Below, in pieces: positions 18,415 through 28,243 of a DNA stretch of 64,000 bases (position 1 is its first letter; each line of letters starts with the position of its first letter). The notes under the pieces are model-generated. The model had not been told where the DNA came from. It saw only the letters and a list, made by a program, of their open reading frames with translations, and searched no databases. Position numbers and translations under genes: made by a program. The DNA comes from JAILLW01 sp045640525 (GTDB lineage: Bacteria > Bacillota > Clostridia > Lachnospirales > Lachnospiraceae): assembly GCA_045640525.1 (NCBI GenBank), contig JAZUFE010000025.1, forward strand, positions 1-64,000, in the 5' to 3' direction.

Positions 18415-20310
18415 TCATCTTTGGGCTAACCACTGCTCGAATACCAACACGTACCATATCTGAACACGCCATATGCCGCGCTCTATAAGGTCATTCCACA
18501 TCTGCCATACTATATCGGGATTCAAAAGGCCCTGCGCTCTAAGCATATCTTTATCAATCAAAGCTTCTGCCCAGGCCCGCAACTCCTTGTCTTCCCTTAG
18601 CCAGTCCATAATCGGAATACTGAAGCCCTTCTTGGGTCTGTCCATCATTTCCTTGGGAACGTATCTGTACAAAACCTCTCTTAGAACCTTCTTACCGACC
18701 TTGTCGTCCTTCAGATACTCAATCGGAAGCGTCCAGGCGAACTCAACTATATCTTTATCAAGCATCGGAACTCTGGTTTCAAGCGAAACCGCCATCGCCG
18801 TTCTGTCCACCTTGACCAAAATGTCGTCCGGATGGTACATCATCATATCCATCAGCATAATATCGTGGTTGACTTCTCCAGTATAATTGGGCTCTATCGT
18901 TTCATTAATGCACTTGGCACGATTAGGTGACAAAGATATACGACCGATTCCGGCGTTAACTTCCTGCGAAATATTGTACAGATGCTCCGGACCGCGTGCG
19001 CCAAGCAAAGTGCCTTTAATTCTAATCATATCCTTCCTGGCCAACGGAGTATGAAGCACCAGACCGCTTACCGGCTTTCGAAGCCAATAGGGAACATTCT
19101 TCATCTTATTCCAAATTCGTTCCACGGAATTGTAACTGACATAACCGCAGAACAGTTCATCGCCTCCGTCGCCCGAAAGGGAAACGGTCACATGTTCTTT
19201 GGTCATCTTGGAAACAAGATACGTTGGTATCTGAGAGCTGTCGGCGAAAGGTTCGCCGAACATAAACGGTATTTGGGGAATAACCGCCTTGGCATCAGCT
19301 TCCGTTATATAAAGTTCCGTATGCTCCGTTCCCAAATGCTGAGCTATTTCCTTAGCATATGTAGCTTCATTATATTTAGGATCTTCCATGCCTATGGTAA
19401 AGCTCTTGACTTTGGAGGTGTTCAGGCTCTGCATAAGAGCCACCGTAGTTGACGAATCGATTCCCGCAGACAAAAATGCTCCCACGGGAACATCCGCTAC
19501 CATCTGATCTTTGATGGAAGCTTTCAAAAGTCTGTCAAGCTCATCCGCAGCTTCCGTGAAGCTTCCTTTGAATTTATTGGCCTGTCCCCCTCTTGCAACA
19601 TCCTTGATTGACCAATACGCAGTTATCTCTTCCTGGCAGTCAAGATTAAACGGTGCCTTAATCTTCAATATGGTTCCGGGGGGCAGCTTATGTATTCCCT
19701 CATATATACTGTAAGGAGCCGGAATATATCCGTGAATGAAATAAATATCCAAAACATCCCTGTTAATCGGATTATTAAATCCCTCAACCTTGGCAATCGA
19801 ACCGATATCCGAAGCAAAGGCGAACATATCGCCGACGCGGCCGTAATACAGCGGCTTTTCGCCTATTCTGTCACGGCAAAGATATACGACCTTCTCCTTC
19901 GTATCATATACAGCAATTCCGAACATACCCTTGGTTAAAGAAACAGCTTCCTCAAATCCGTATGCATCTATCAGCTCAAGCAAAACCTCCGTATCAGACG
20001 TTCCGTTGAAATCCGAATCTTTGATATTCAGCTTGGGATCATCCAAAAGCATCTTTCTAAGCGCCCGATGATTATATATTTCGCCGTTAAAAACAGTTAC
20101 GTAACGACCGTTATGTGAAGTCATCGGTTGTGCGCCGGTTGGCGTAATATCAACGATTGCAAGGCGTCTGTGACCAAATGCCACCATGCCGTCGGGGGAT
20201 ATGTATGTACCCTCAGAATCCGGTCCTCGGTGAATCATTCGATTCTTCATAGCCTCTATATTTTGTGGTTGATTCTTATGACAGTTTAACAGTCCGACTA
20301 TTCCACACAT
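18415..20310 (-). CDS. asnB: AsnB-like glutamine amidotransferase, copy 1
   Basis: 631 aa. The N-terminal class II glutaminase has the Cys2 nucleophile (MCGIVG), RRLAIVD and NGEIYN; the C-terminal synthetase domain has the ATP-loop LSAGIDSS and SGDGGDE. In glycan loci (WbpS of Pseudomonas, WbtH of Francisella) such enzymes are thought to turn sugar uronic acids into amides, so this may amidate GalNAcA-type residues; general asparagine synthesis is the alternative. After the TGA stop the same frame continues for 20 codons to an ATGA overlap with the next gene, suggesting a shortened C-terminus. Confidence 0.88.
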   Translation of the reverse strand: MCGIVGLLNCHKNQPQNIEAMKNRMIHRGPDSEGTYISPDGMVAFGHRRLAIVDITPTGAQPMTSHNGRYVTVFNGEIYNHRALRKMLLDDPKLNIKDSDFNGTSDTEVLLELIDAYGFEEAVSLTKGMFGIAVYDTKEKVVYLCRDRIGEKPLYYGRVGDMFAFASDIGSIAKVEGFNNPINRDVLDIYFIHGYIPAPYSIYEGIHKLPPGTILKIKAPFNLDCQEEITAYWSIKDVARGGQANKFKGSFTEAADELDRLLKASIKDQMVADVPVGAFLSAGIDSSTTVALMQSLNTSKVKSFTIGMEDPKYNEATYAKEIAQHLGTEHTELYITEADAKAVIPQIPFMFGEPFADSSQIPTYLVSKMTKEHVTVSLSGDGGDELFCGYVSYNSVERIWNKMKNVPYWLRKPVSGLVLHTPLARKDMIRIKGTLLGARGPEHLYNISQEVNAGIGRISLSPNRAKCINETIEPNYTGEVNHDIMLMDMMMYHPDDILVKVDRTAMAVSLETRVPMLDKDIVEFAWTLPIEYLKDDKVGKKVLREVLYRYVPKEMMDRPKKGFSIPIMDWLREDKELRAWAEALIDKDMLRAQGLLNPDIVWQMWNDLIERGIWRVQIWYVLVFEQWLAQR

Positions 20311-20427
20311 GCGTTTGCTATCTCCTAAATTGCATTTTAAAAATCAAATTGTCTTTATTTTTCAAACAATTATAACTTTGAAAAAATTGCTTTAATTGTC
20401 AGATAATTGTATTCTTTTTAAATATCA

Positions 20428-21546
20428 TTAGTTATTATTTGCTTTTCCTTGTTTTATGATGCTTTGAAGAACATCTCTCCACTGTTTGAGAACAACTTCC
20501 GGTTTAAAAATATCGCGCGTAGCCAATGCTTTTTGAGAAATTCGGTTAATTTCGTGCAAGTTATTTAAAAGATTTTGCAAGACATCTTGCATTTTGGCTG
20601 TATCACCTACCGGAATTAACAGACCATTCTCACCGGGGGTAATCAGTTCACCCGGACCCCCGCTTGGGCAGTCAGTGGATATACAACATATAGAAAGACA
20701 CATTGCTTCGATAAGTGTATTGGGACTACCCTCCGTATTTGAGGTCAATACGAAAACACGTGCTTTTTTAATAGCATCGGCAACATTCGTAATTCGCCCC
20801 GGAAGCTCGATTTTATCAGCTTTTCCAAGGGTTTTAACATATTCCGTAAGTGTCTCTTTGAGTTCTCCTTCACCGAAAATCTTAAGTCTGTATTCCGGGA
20901 ATTCATCACTTATATTGCTAAACGCATCGATAATCATCTTATGATTCTTATTGGCATCAATTCGTCCCACTGCAACAATTAATGGGTCTCTTTCATCCAA
21001 AGGAACCGGCTGCGTCATGAACTTCTCATTAAGAGGATTCTTAAGAATCACAGCCTTATTGCGTATCTTCTTAGGAAAATATGCAAGCTGGCCTCCTGTT
21101 TGCAAGATTACGCTTTGAGCTTTGGCAAACAGCGTCTTACTCAATATACGCATCCACGTATTATAGTATTCTTCCGTAGGTTCGCCTCTTACCGCAACGG
21201 CAACCGGAATTCCCATTCTGCCTGCCGTAAGAAGTGCCATAATATTGTTCTTTCCTATGAAAGACAATACCAAATCGGGATTAATCTTTCGAATAATGTT
21301 GCCAAGCTTATTTTTCCTGGCTTTATAATTCGAAATTCGGCCTATTACGCCGCCTTTAGTCTCATCTTCGGTCAAATCCCAAACATATCTGCCAACGGCC
21401 GGATTAAGCTCATATTCATCCTTTTCAACATGAAGCGACACTATCGATACTGTATCACCGCATCTGACCAGATAATCCGATAAATTGGCTATTACTCTCT
21501 CGGTTCCGCCGCGATTCATGGAACCAATCATTATTGCAATATTCAT
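20428..21546 (-). CDS. GT4 family glycosyltransferase
   Basis: 372-aa GT-B enzyme: NIAIMIGSMNRGGTERVIANL at the N-terminus, VAVGRIDANKNHKMIIDAF mid-protein and TSNTEGSPNTLIEAMCLSICCISTDCPSGGPGELI with the donor E-x7-E motif. It is similar to the GT4 at 25021 and of the PglJ/GalNAc-T4-like style. The 117-bp gap after it (towards asnB) is AT-rich and holds a TATAAT-like box at 20369-20374, but no fitting -35, so no promoter is called. Confidence 0.88.
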   Translation of the reverse strand: MNIAIMIGSMNRGGTERVIANLSDYLVRCGDTVSIVSLHVEKDEYELNPAVGRYVWDLTEDETKGGVIGRISNYKARKNKLGNIIRKINPDLVLSFIGKNNIMALLTAGRMGIPVAVAVRGEPTEEYYNTWMRILSKTLFAKAQSVILQTGGQLAYFPKKIRNKAVILKNPLNEKFMTQPVPLDERDPLIVAVGRIDANKNHKMIIDAFSNISDEFPEYRLKIFGEGELKETLTEYVKTLGKADKIELPGRITNVADAIKKARVFVLTSNTEGSPNTLIEAMCLSICCISTDCPSGGPGELITPGENGLLIPVGDTAKMQDVLQNLLNNLHEINRISQKALATRDIFKPEVVLKQWRDVLQSIIKQGKANNN

Positions 21547-21586
21547 ACCTCTACCACTTGCTGCAAATCATTAAAATCCGTTTCGT

Positions 21587-23074
21587 TTATTCCCACTTGC
21601 CGTATATTTCTTCCCATTCTTCGTATGGGAGAGCTATTACATTATCTATACCCATATATTCTTCATAGTATCCGTTAATCCAAAATTCGGGATCTTCACA
21701 GGTTTCGGCATCGTAGGCAGTAGTGAATCTGTTGTTAAATTCCGGATGGTAATTCGGTATGACAACGGTATTCTCGCCTCGGTCTATCGCTTCTTGAATC
21801 ATGGATATTCTTGAATCCTCTTCTCTTTTGATTCTGGCCAAATTGACGAGATTCTCGAAATAATCAAAGAACATCAAAAGGCACATAACAGCGGCCAAGG
21901 CATATATAACCATGCAGCTTCGGCCGGATTCTTCCTTCTGATTAAATATCCGTACGATTCCCTCAATTGCTGCTATCATGAAGAAAACTCCGGCTCCGAA
22001 GAACGCCCTGTCGGGAGGAAGGGTTACCAGAATCAATGCGTATGACGTAGCCATTCCTATAAAGATATACTGTATAAACGAGCTGTTTCTAAAGCTTTTG
22101 AAACGTTGCAGTTGCTTGGTCGCCACTAAAATAACAAGAGCTATTGTTATAATGATAAGCAACGGCAAGAAGAGATTTTTCATCGAAACCGTTACTTTGT
22201 AAATATGTGAGAAATACTTCATAATACCGTCATAATTCTCTGCATCTGCAGACAAATCGGCACGTTGTGCATTTCCGGGAGATCGAATCATCATAATTAA
22301 GCCAAATGCAAGCCCCACTACAGAGGTAATGGCATAAAGCGGTATTCGACGCTTACCTTTGGGCATATCAATCAAATAATTGGCAGTCAGTATTATAACA
22401 AACAACAAAGCTCCGCCCGAGGTATTTTCGCTGCACCATCCGGCAATAACCGCAAATATCAGCATACCCAAAGCTTTCAGAATTTGCGGCCGTTTTCCGC
22501 GATTTCTATCTTTATCCGAATCCTGCGACAATTCCGCAGCGCCTGTGGTGCCATGCAATGTTTTCGGGTTTTCTGCAGGATTGCGCATTTCCGATTTAAG
22601 AAGCGTACGGTACAAAAGACAGAAGCCGAAAATAAATACCGAACCCCACAAATAGTTGCATGCCCCCGACGTCCACAGCATCGTCTGTCCGAAGCATACC
22701 GGGAATATCCACAAAAAGGTCAGACACAAAAGAAGTACGGGAATATCATAGCGTCTTCTCCTGCCGATGAATCCGTACATAATGAGCACCAAAGCCGTGA
22801 ACATGAGACTGTTCATTACATTGAAAAATCCCATTCCGAACCACAGACTGAATCTGATACACAACTGACCGACGAAACGCCCGTTATGTCCGTTATAATC
22901 GCCCCACTGTTGAACAAACAAATCGCCTATTCCGGTTGCCTTTCGTACATCATAGGTGAATGTTAAATCATCCGATAGGAACGGCGTAAAGAAGTTATAT
23001 GCCAAAATTGCCAGGAATATAACTCCCACCAATATGAAAAATATTGTTTTACGATGTTTATCAACGAAATTCAT
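21587..23074 (-). CDS. DUF6056 family polytopic membrane protein
   Basis: 495 aa with about ten membrane helices. It resembles DUF6056 proteins, which sit in glycan loci and have a GT-C-like plan: FLSDDLTFTYD (acidic pair in the first outer loop), then QQWGDYNGHNGRFVGQ. A strongly hydrophilic insert at about residues 160-198 interrupts the membrane core. It may be an extracytoplasmic glycosyltransferase using a polyprenyl-phosphate sugar, but there is no direct proof. Three bases separate it from the asnB before it. Confidence 0.7.
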   Translation of the reverse strand: MNFVDKHRKTIFFILVGVIFLAILAYNFFTPFLSDDLTFTYDVRKATGIGDLFVQQWGDYNGHNGRFVGQLCIRFSLWFGMGFFNVMNSLMFTALVLIMYGFIGRRRRYDIPVLLLCLTFLWIFPVCFGQTMLWTSGACNYLWGSVFIFGFCLLYRTLLKSEMRNPAENPKTLHGTTGAAELSQDSDKDRNRGKRPQILKALGMLIFAVIAGWCSENTSGGALLFVIILTANYLIDMPKGKRRIPLYAITSVVGLAFGLIMMIRSPGNAQRADLSADAENYDGIMKYFSHIYKVTVSMKNLFLPLLIIITIALVILVATKQLQRFKSFRNSSFIQYIFIGMATSYALILVTLPPDRAFFGAGVFFMIAAIEGIVRIFNQKEESGRSCMVIYALAAVMCLLMFFDYFENLVNLARIKREEDSRISMIQEAIDRGENTVVIPNYHPEFNNRFTTAYDAETCEDPEFWINGYYEEYMGIDNVIALPYEEWEEIYGKWE

Positions 23075-23077
23075 CTT

Positions 23078-24967
23078 CTACCTCATGTATTCTAAATACC
23101 ACTGCTGGAATACAAAGAGCGGCCAGCATATTTTCGAATAATTGGAACCGCTGAACTGCCCACTGTCTCCATTCTCCAGATAATCCTTAACAAACTTAAC
23201 GGTCACATCCGGTTCAAATATTCCCTGACGAACCAAAAAGTCCCTATCCGTCATATCAAGGAGCTTATCCTTAAGAGGTCCCCTAAGCCACTTATCAAGC
23301 GGCACTCCGAAACCGACTTTGGGTCGATCCAGCATTTCCCGGGGAATATAATCATAAGCAATATCCTTAAGGATACGTTTCTTATTGCCCTTATCATATT
23401 TAAACGAGTGGTCGAGTCTGAATGAGTATTCCATCACATCAACGTCCAAAATAGGGCATCTTGACTCAAGCGAATATTTCATGGAAGCTCTGTCCATCTT
23501 GCACAAGATGTCTCCGGGCAGATATGTATCCATATCAAGGAGCATTCTGCGTGTCTGCCACGATTTAACCTTATATTTATCATCGAACTCATACTTACAT
23601 GAAAGCGTATCACCCAAAACCATCTTCTTCGCTATATCAGTGTAGTTTTGCGAACCGAACTGAGTTTTGGTCGATTTATTTCTGTTGTCCGCAATTACCT
23701 TAACCTTAAACGGCAACTTATCTCCGAGTTTAAGCCCTCTAAGCAGCGGAAGCGATGTAAACGTGCTTACTATGCCGCCCAGCGCATCGAGTTTTTGAGC
23801 CTGTGCAATCAATTCGTATACATTGTATCCGCAGAAGAACTCGTCACCGCCGTCTCCGGAAAGCGCAACCGTCACCTTGGATCTGGCAAGCCCGGACACC
23901 AGCATACTCGGTATCTGCGAAGAATCCGCGAACGGCTCGTCATAATATTTGGGAATGCTGTCCACCAAGTCAAACATCATATTCTCATCGATATACAGTT
24001 CCGTATGGTCGGTTCCCAAGTACTCCGCTACCTGCTTGGCATACTTGGCCTCATTATATTTTTCTTCATTAAAGCCTATCGAAAAAGTCTTGACCGGAGT
24101 CTGCGCACATTCGCGTGCTATCGCCGTAACCAAGGATGAATCGTATCCTCCGCTTAAGAACGTCCCAAGCGGCACATCCGATATCATTCGAAGACTTACA
24201 GAGCGTCTAAGAAGATTCTTAAGTTCTTCTTTGGCCTGTGCATAATCCGTAACCGGGTTTAGACGCATTTTGGAATATGTTTCCCACACATCCCAATATT
24301 TCCACGTTTGAGCCTTGCCATTGGCAAATTTAAGTATTGATCCGGGTTCAAGTTTATAGACATTCTCAAATATAGAATCCGGCGCATTAACGCACAACTG
24401 ACAAAGATATCGTGAAAGTACCTGAGTCCTTATTTGTTTCCCAAACCCCGGACGAGCCATCAGTGGCTTAAGTTCGGAAGCAAAATACAGATTCTCGCCA
24501 TCAAGCTCGTAATACAGAGGTTTCTTGCCAATTCTGTCACGACAAAGATATACATCTTCCGTATCCCTGTCATACAGGCATATCGCAAACATACCGTTAA
24601 ATCGCGCTACGGCATCTATTCCCCACTTCAAATATGAAGCAATAATCACTTCCGTATCCGAATCGGATTTAAAAGGATAATCCTTCAACTCTTCCTTAAT
24701 TTCGCGATAATTATATATTTCCCCGTTGAAAACAACCGTTATTCTACCGTCAACAGAAGACATTGGCTGATGTCCGCCCGGAGTAAGATCGATTATTGCC
24801 AATCTTCTTTGAGCCAAGCCGATATTATAACCACTCATAGTGCCTTTCATAGGGTAGATTTCAACACCCTCATCATCAGGTCCCCTGTGAATCATCGTGT
24901 CATTCATCGCCTTCAGTTCCCGGCTTGTTATATTCTGTTTACTTACAAAACCGCTAATTCCACACAT
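23078..24967 (-). CDS. asnB: AsnB-like glutamine amidotransferase, copy 2
   Basis: 629 aa with the Cys2 glutaminase start (MCGISG), RRLAIIDLTPGGHQP, NGEIYNYRE, ATP-loop LSGGYDSS and SGDGGDEFF. It is the same architecture as the gene at 18415 but clearly diverged, so not a recent duplication. Two such enzymes in one locus fit amidation of two different uronic acid residues; asparagine synthesis remains possible. It follows the GT4 at 25021 by 53 bp. Confidence 0.88.
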   Translation of the reverse strand: MCGISGFVSKQNITSRELKAMNDTMIHRGPDDEGVEIYPMKGTMSGYNIGLAQRRLAIIDLTPGGHQPMSSVDGRITVVFNGEIYNYREIKEELKDYPFKSDSDTEVIIASYLKWGIDAVARFNGMFAICLYDRDTEDVYLCRDRIGKKPLYYELDGENLYFASELKPLMARPGFGKQIRTQVLSRYLCQLCVNAPDSIFENVYKLEPGSILKFANGKAQTWKYWDVWETYSKMRLNPVTDYAQAKEELKNLLRRSVSLRMISDVPLGTFLSGGYDSSLVTAIARECAQTPVKTFSIGFNEEKYNEAKYAKQVAEYLGTDHTELYIDENMMFDLVDSIPKYYDEPFADSSQIPSMLVSGLARSKVTVALSGDGGDEFFCGYNVYELIAQAQKLDALGGIVSTFTSLPLLRGLKLGDKLPFKVKVIADNRNKSTKTQFGSQNYTDIAKKMVLGDTLSCKYEFDDKYKVKSWQTRRMLLDMDTYLPGDILCKMDRASMKYSLESRCPILDVDVMEYSFRLDHSFKYDKGNKKRILKDIAYDYIPREMLDRPKVGFGVPLDKWLRGPLKDKLLDMTDRDFLVRQGIFEPDVTVKFVKDYLENGDSGQFSGSNYSKICWPLFVFQQWYLEYMR

Positions 24968-25020
24968 TTTAATTCGTTCTCGTTATCTGTAATTCGTCAC
25001 TTATTCGCATCTTCTTTGTT

Positions 25021-26145
25021 CTATCTGTTGGCGCCGTCTATGACTTTAGCAATATAGTCGTACCACTGTCTTGTTATTTCATCGGCATTGGTACGCAACT
25101 TGATTTCGCGGGCTTTTTCGCCAAGTTTCTTGGCATATTCCGGATTCTCTATAAGCTTGTTAATTCCCTCGGCCAATGCATCGGGATTCTTAATCGGCAC
25201 CAAAAGGCCGTCAACTTGATCCGTCATAACTGTTTTCGGGCCTCCGCAAGGACAATCCGTTGCCACTATCGGCATTCCCATCGCCATTGCCTCCAAAAGT
25301 GTATTGGGAAGTCCCTCCCAATCGGAAGAGAACGCATACACCGAAGCCAGAGGAACCAATTTCTCAAGTTCATCCGAGCCGCCCATAAGATGAATAAAAT
25401 CTTCGGCCTTATATCCCTTAATCTTTTCTTCCAATATTTCTTTGGTTCCGTCAAATGAATCCGGACCGTATATCTTTAAATCATACTCAGGATGCTTGGC
25501 ATGAACCTTCATAAATGCATCTATCAGCATAGGCTGATTTTTGAAGTCAACCAGTCTGGCGTGTTGAACAACCGTAGTTGTTTTCTTCAAAGACAGTGCT
25601 TCAAGCTGTGCATCATCAAGAAAATACTTCTCATTAACCGGGTTCAGTATAATGGTTGAACGCTTCTGCCAACGCTTTGAAAAGAAATCTCTTTGTCCAA
25701 TCGTCTGAAACACCGCTCCGTCCGGTCTATATTTGATGAAAGGCATAACTACGCGGTCTATCGGCCTGTCATAATGACTTACGGGATCCGTTCTGACGCA
25801 TACTATAACAGCTGTTTCTAATCCCTTGGTAGCAAAGCATGTTCTGTATATGGCTTTCTGGGCGAAAGCTATGACAACATCCGGTTTTTCTTTCTTAATA
25901 CCGTCGCGAAGATACTTCAATCTCAAAAAGGCTTTGGATAATCTTCCCTTGGATTCATCCTCATCCTTAAGTCCCACATGAATACGCTTAATTCTTGAGT
26001 CCAGCTTGAATTCATCTTCACCGAACCACTCGGTTGCAACAATTATCTCATCATTACCTTGGCAGAACGAATTGGCCAAATTTGAAACAACGCGCTCTGC
26101 GCCGCCTTGCGTCAGCGTATTAAGATGAAACATTATTTTACTCAT
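25021..26145 (-). CDS. GT4 family glycosyltransferase
   Basis: 374-aa GT-B enzyme: FHLNTLTQGGAERVVSNLANS at the N-terminus, VQHARLVDFKNQPMLIDAF, and SSDWEGLPNTLLEAMAMGMPIVATDCPCGGP with the E-x7-E donor motif. It is closely related in style to the GT4 at 20428. Its start overlaps the GT11 gene before it by 8 bp. Donor unknown. Confidence 0.88.
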   Translation of the reverse strand: MSKIMFHLNTLTQGGAERVVSNLANSFCQGNDEIIVATEWFGEDEFKLDSRIKRIHVGLKDEDESKGRLSKAFLRLKYLRDGIKKEKPDVVIAFAQKAIYRTCFATKGLETAVIVCVRTDPVSHYDRPIDRVVMPFIKYRPDGAVFQTIGQRDFFSKRWQKRSTIILNPVNEKYFLDDAQLEALSLKKTTTVVQHARLVDFKNQPMLIDAFMKVHAKHPEYDLKIYGPDSFDGTKEILEEKIKGYKAEDFIHLMGGSDELEKLVPLASVYAFSSDWEGLPNTLLEAMAMGMPIVATDCPCGGPKTVMTDQVDGLLVPIKNPDALAEGINKLIENPEYAKKLGEKAREIKLRTNADEITRQWYDYIAKVIDGANR

Positions 26146-27067
26146 AGATGTCTCCTTCAGGACTTACAAATATCCATCCCGGCCACCATCTGGTCATGTC
26201 TGCGCGGTTAAATACCTGTGTATTTTTATGTATCGTAGGGCGGATTTTGATCGGATCTTCATAATCATTGAATCTTGCACCCCAAAAACTGAACGTCGAA
26301 TTGGCAACGATATTATGCTTACACTTGCTCATCAGATAAATATCCAAAAGGCTGTCATTGCCACGGTTTAAATCAATCACCCGCATCTCAACACCGGGAT
26401 TCATTCCCATAAAACCCGCAACATATTCATAAGCATAATCGGTATCATCCGAAAATACATAGAATTTAGGCTTATCAAGTCTCTCCACGCACAACCTGAT
26501 TGCTTTGCCATAGTATTCCGATGTGCAGATTCCTCCAAACACTTCCTGATTGGCCGAATCAAGGTAATCGCCCCTTCGCATATGAAGGCTTACCGAATCG
26601 CAATCCGCCATATCTTCGACAAGTGATTGAATATCCATAAATCTTGCGCTCTTAACTATAGGAAATTTAATTTCCCTTCTAAGCGAAGGGATAATGTCGT
26701 AATAGTAAAACTCGCAGGCAAAATATCCCTCTATATACAAATCCGTTGCTTTCAAAAGTTCAGGATCATATATCGTATCCTCAACATACTTCTTATAGGA
26801 AGTCGGTGCAAACTTTCTCTTCATCTTCCCCCAAAAGTTGTCACGGCCGATAAGCTGCGCAACCTCTTCGAGTGTGGCAGTTTCGTAATTCACACCGTCA
26901 AGATATTCCAATTCAATCGATCTTTTGGCAAACATGGTTTCTTGGTTGGAACTTCTAAACCATGACAAATCGATTTTGGTCTCAACCCCCATTGAGACGA
27001 ACTTCTTGTACAATGCATATTGCTGAAGCTGGTTTCCTAATCCCCCCATTAGTTTGATAATAACCAT
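26138..27067 (-). CDS. GT11 alpha-1,2-fucosyltransferase-like protein, copy 3
   Basis: 309 aa with intact motifs: MVIIKLMGGLGNQLQQYAL, SLHMRRGDYLDS and ANSTFSFWGARFN. A good ribosome site (GGAG) precedes the ATG. It is the third GT11 enzyme of cluster A, and the most distant of the three. It probably fucosylates a different position or a different acceptor. Confidence 0.88.
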   Translation of the reverse strand: MVIIKLMGGLGNQLQQYALYKKFVSMGVETKIDLSWFRSSNQETMFAKRSIELEYLDGVNYETATLEEVAQLIGRDNFWGKMKRKFAPTSYKKYVEDTIYDPELLKATDLYIEGYFACEFYYYDIIPSLRREIKFPIVKSARFMDIQSLVEDMADCDSVSLHMRRGDYLDSANQEVFGGICTSEYYGKAIRLCVERLDKPKFYVFSDDTDYAYEYVAGFMGMNPGVEMRVIDLNRGNDSLLDIYLMSKCKHNIVANSTFSFWGARFNDYEDPIKIRPTIHKNTQVFNRADMTRWWPGWIFVSPEGDIYE

Positions 27068-27112
27068 TCTTCGCTCCTTCTCTAAAGACTCCTATGTTTA
27101 TACAAATTTTCA

Positions 27113-28243
27113 TTATCGGTACGCTTTGGACAATACCGAAATTGTCGGTCCAAGGCTCCATGGATATGCTCCATACACATTCGGATGTAATCCAAGTCCC
27201 AAACATTCGGCTTGTGCACCGTATACTTTTCCGTTTTGGATAAATTTCTCTATTCCCGCAACACCCTTATTAAGCATTTCAAAGTACTTATTCATCTGCT
27301 GCCTGTCATCTTCACCATTTTGAAAATCAGATTTCAAAACATCCAGTGCGGTAGCCAAAGAATCCAGTATCATAGCGGTTGCAGAGGTATCTGTCGGTTC
27401 ATTGTTGTCATCCAGTTTCCACTCAAATAAGCCACTTTCATTTTGATACTTGCTGACTATATCTATCGTTATTTTAAACTGCGACTTTATAATTTCGTAT
27501 GCATCTCTGTTGCAAGGAGCATAAGCCAAATACCCCGCTTCTCCCATAAGAAGCCATCCTACCGCACGTCCCCATCCTACAACTCCGAGTTTGGAATCGG
27601 ATGCAATTTCATATGCATGATACGGCAGAAGCGTCTCATCATCAATTCCGTACTTTACGAAATTAAGTATTTGCACCTCAGCCGTCTTTAGGGCACGCTC
27701 ATCGCTATATTTAGCACCGTATAGAGCAAGGAACGGACATACCATTCCAAGCATATCAGCAAATATATTTTTATCCGGCTTGGCAGGATTGTACAAAAGG
27801 CTGCCCGCCTCATCTTTGGGGGCATTAATCAAGTATTCGAATATCCTGTCCGCTGCCGATTTAAATCGCTCGTCGTCAGCCTTCCTCAAAAACACAGTAC
27901 CGCTTATAGCATCCTCCACACTTTTAATCGGACATCCTGCATTTTCCCATCTTTCCAGGAACAGCATCAACTGCTTATTATATACTGAGTCTGCACCTGT
28001 ATTCGCAGCACCCATATTATTCGTTAATGACGCCTTTCCATTGACATATTCATCATAATCTTCAACCGCCAAAGCCATAATTGCATTCTTCCATCCGATT
28101 AAATCAATTTTCGGAATCTCATTGCCTCTTCCAAGACATATCTTGGCAAGGTTTTTGGCTTTTTGCTTAATCGAAATATGCGGATATTCAATCATATCCT
28201 CGGTAGCTGTATTAACTAAAGACTCCAGTATTTTTTGTTCCAT
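27113..28243 (-). CDS. GH88/GH105-like protein, copy 2
   Basis: 376 aa, no signal peptide, paralogous to the protein at 6144. It shows SVEDAISGTVFL (Asp111), FADMLGMVCPFLALYG with Asp163 at the second catalytic position, LLPYHAY, GVVGWGRAVGWLLMG and DTSATAMI, so the catalytic pair of unsaturated uronyl hydrolases is intact here. The start was set at the ATG at 28243 (GGAG 4 nt upstream), which aligns with the start of copy 1; a longer frame to 28294 exists. It overlaps the GT4 before it by 32 bp. Role in assembly unknown; editing of uronic acid intermediates is one option. Confidence 0.72.
   Translation of the reverse strand: MEQKILESLVNTATEDMIEYPHISIKQKAKNLAKICLGRGNEIPKIDLIGWKNAIMALAVEDYDEYVNGKASLTNNMGAANTGADSVYNKQLMLFLERWENAGCPIKSVEDAISGTVFLRKADDERFKSAADRIFEYLINAPKDEAGSLLYNPAKPDKNIFADMLGMVCPFLALYGAKYSDERALKTAEVQILNFVKYGIDDETLLPYHAYEIASDSKLGVVGWGRAVGWLLMGEAGYLAYAPCNRDAYEIIKSQFKITIDIVSKYQNESGLFEWKLDDNNEPTDTSATAMILDSLATALDVLKSDFQNGEDDRQQMNKYFEMLNKGVAGIEKFIQNGKVYGAQAECLGLGLHPNVYGAYPWSLGPTISVLSKAYR

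Noticed and set aside
20311..20427. Internal promoter before asnB copy 1
   Set aside because: A TATAAT box is present (20369-20374), but no -35 at 16-18 bp.
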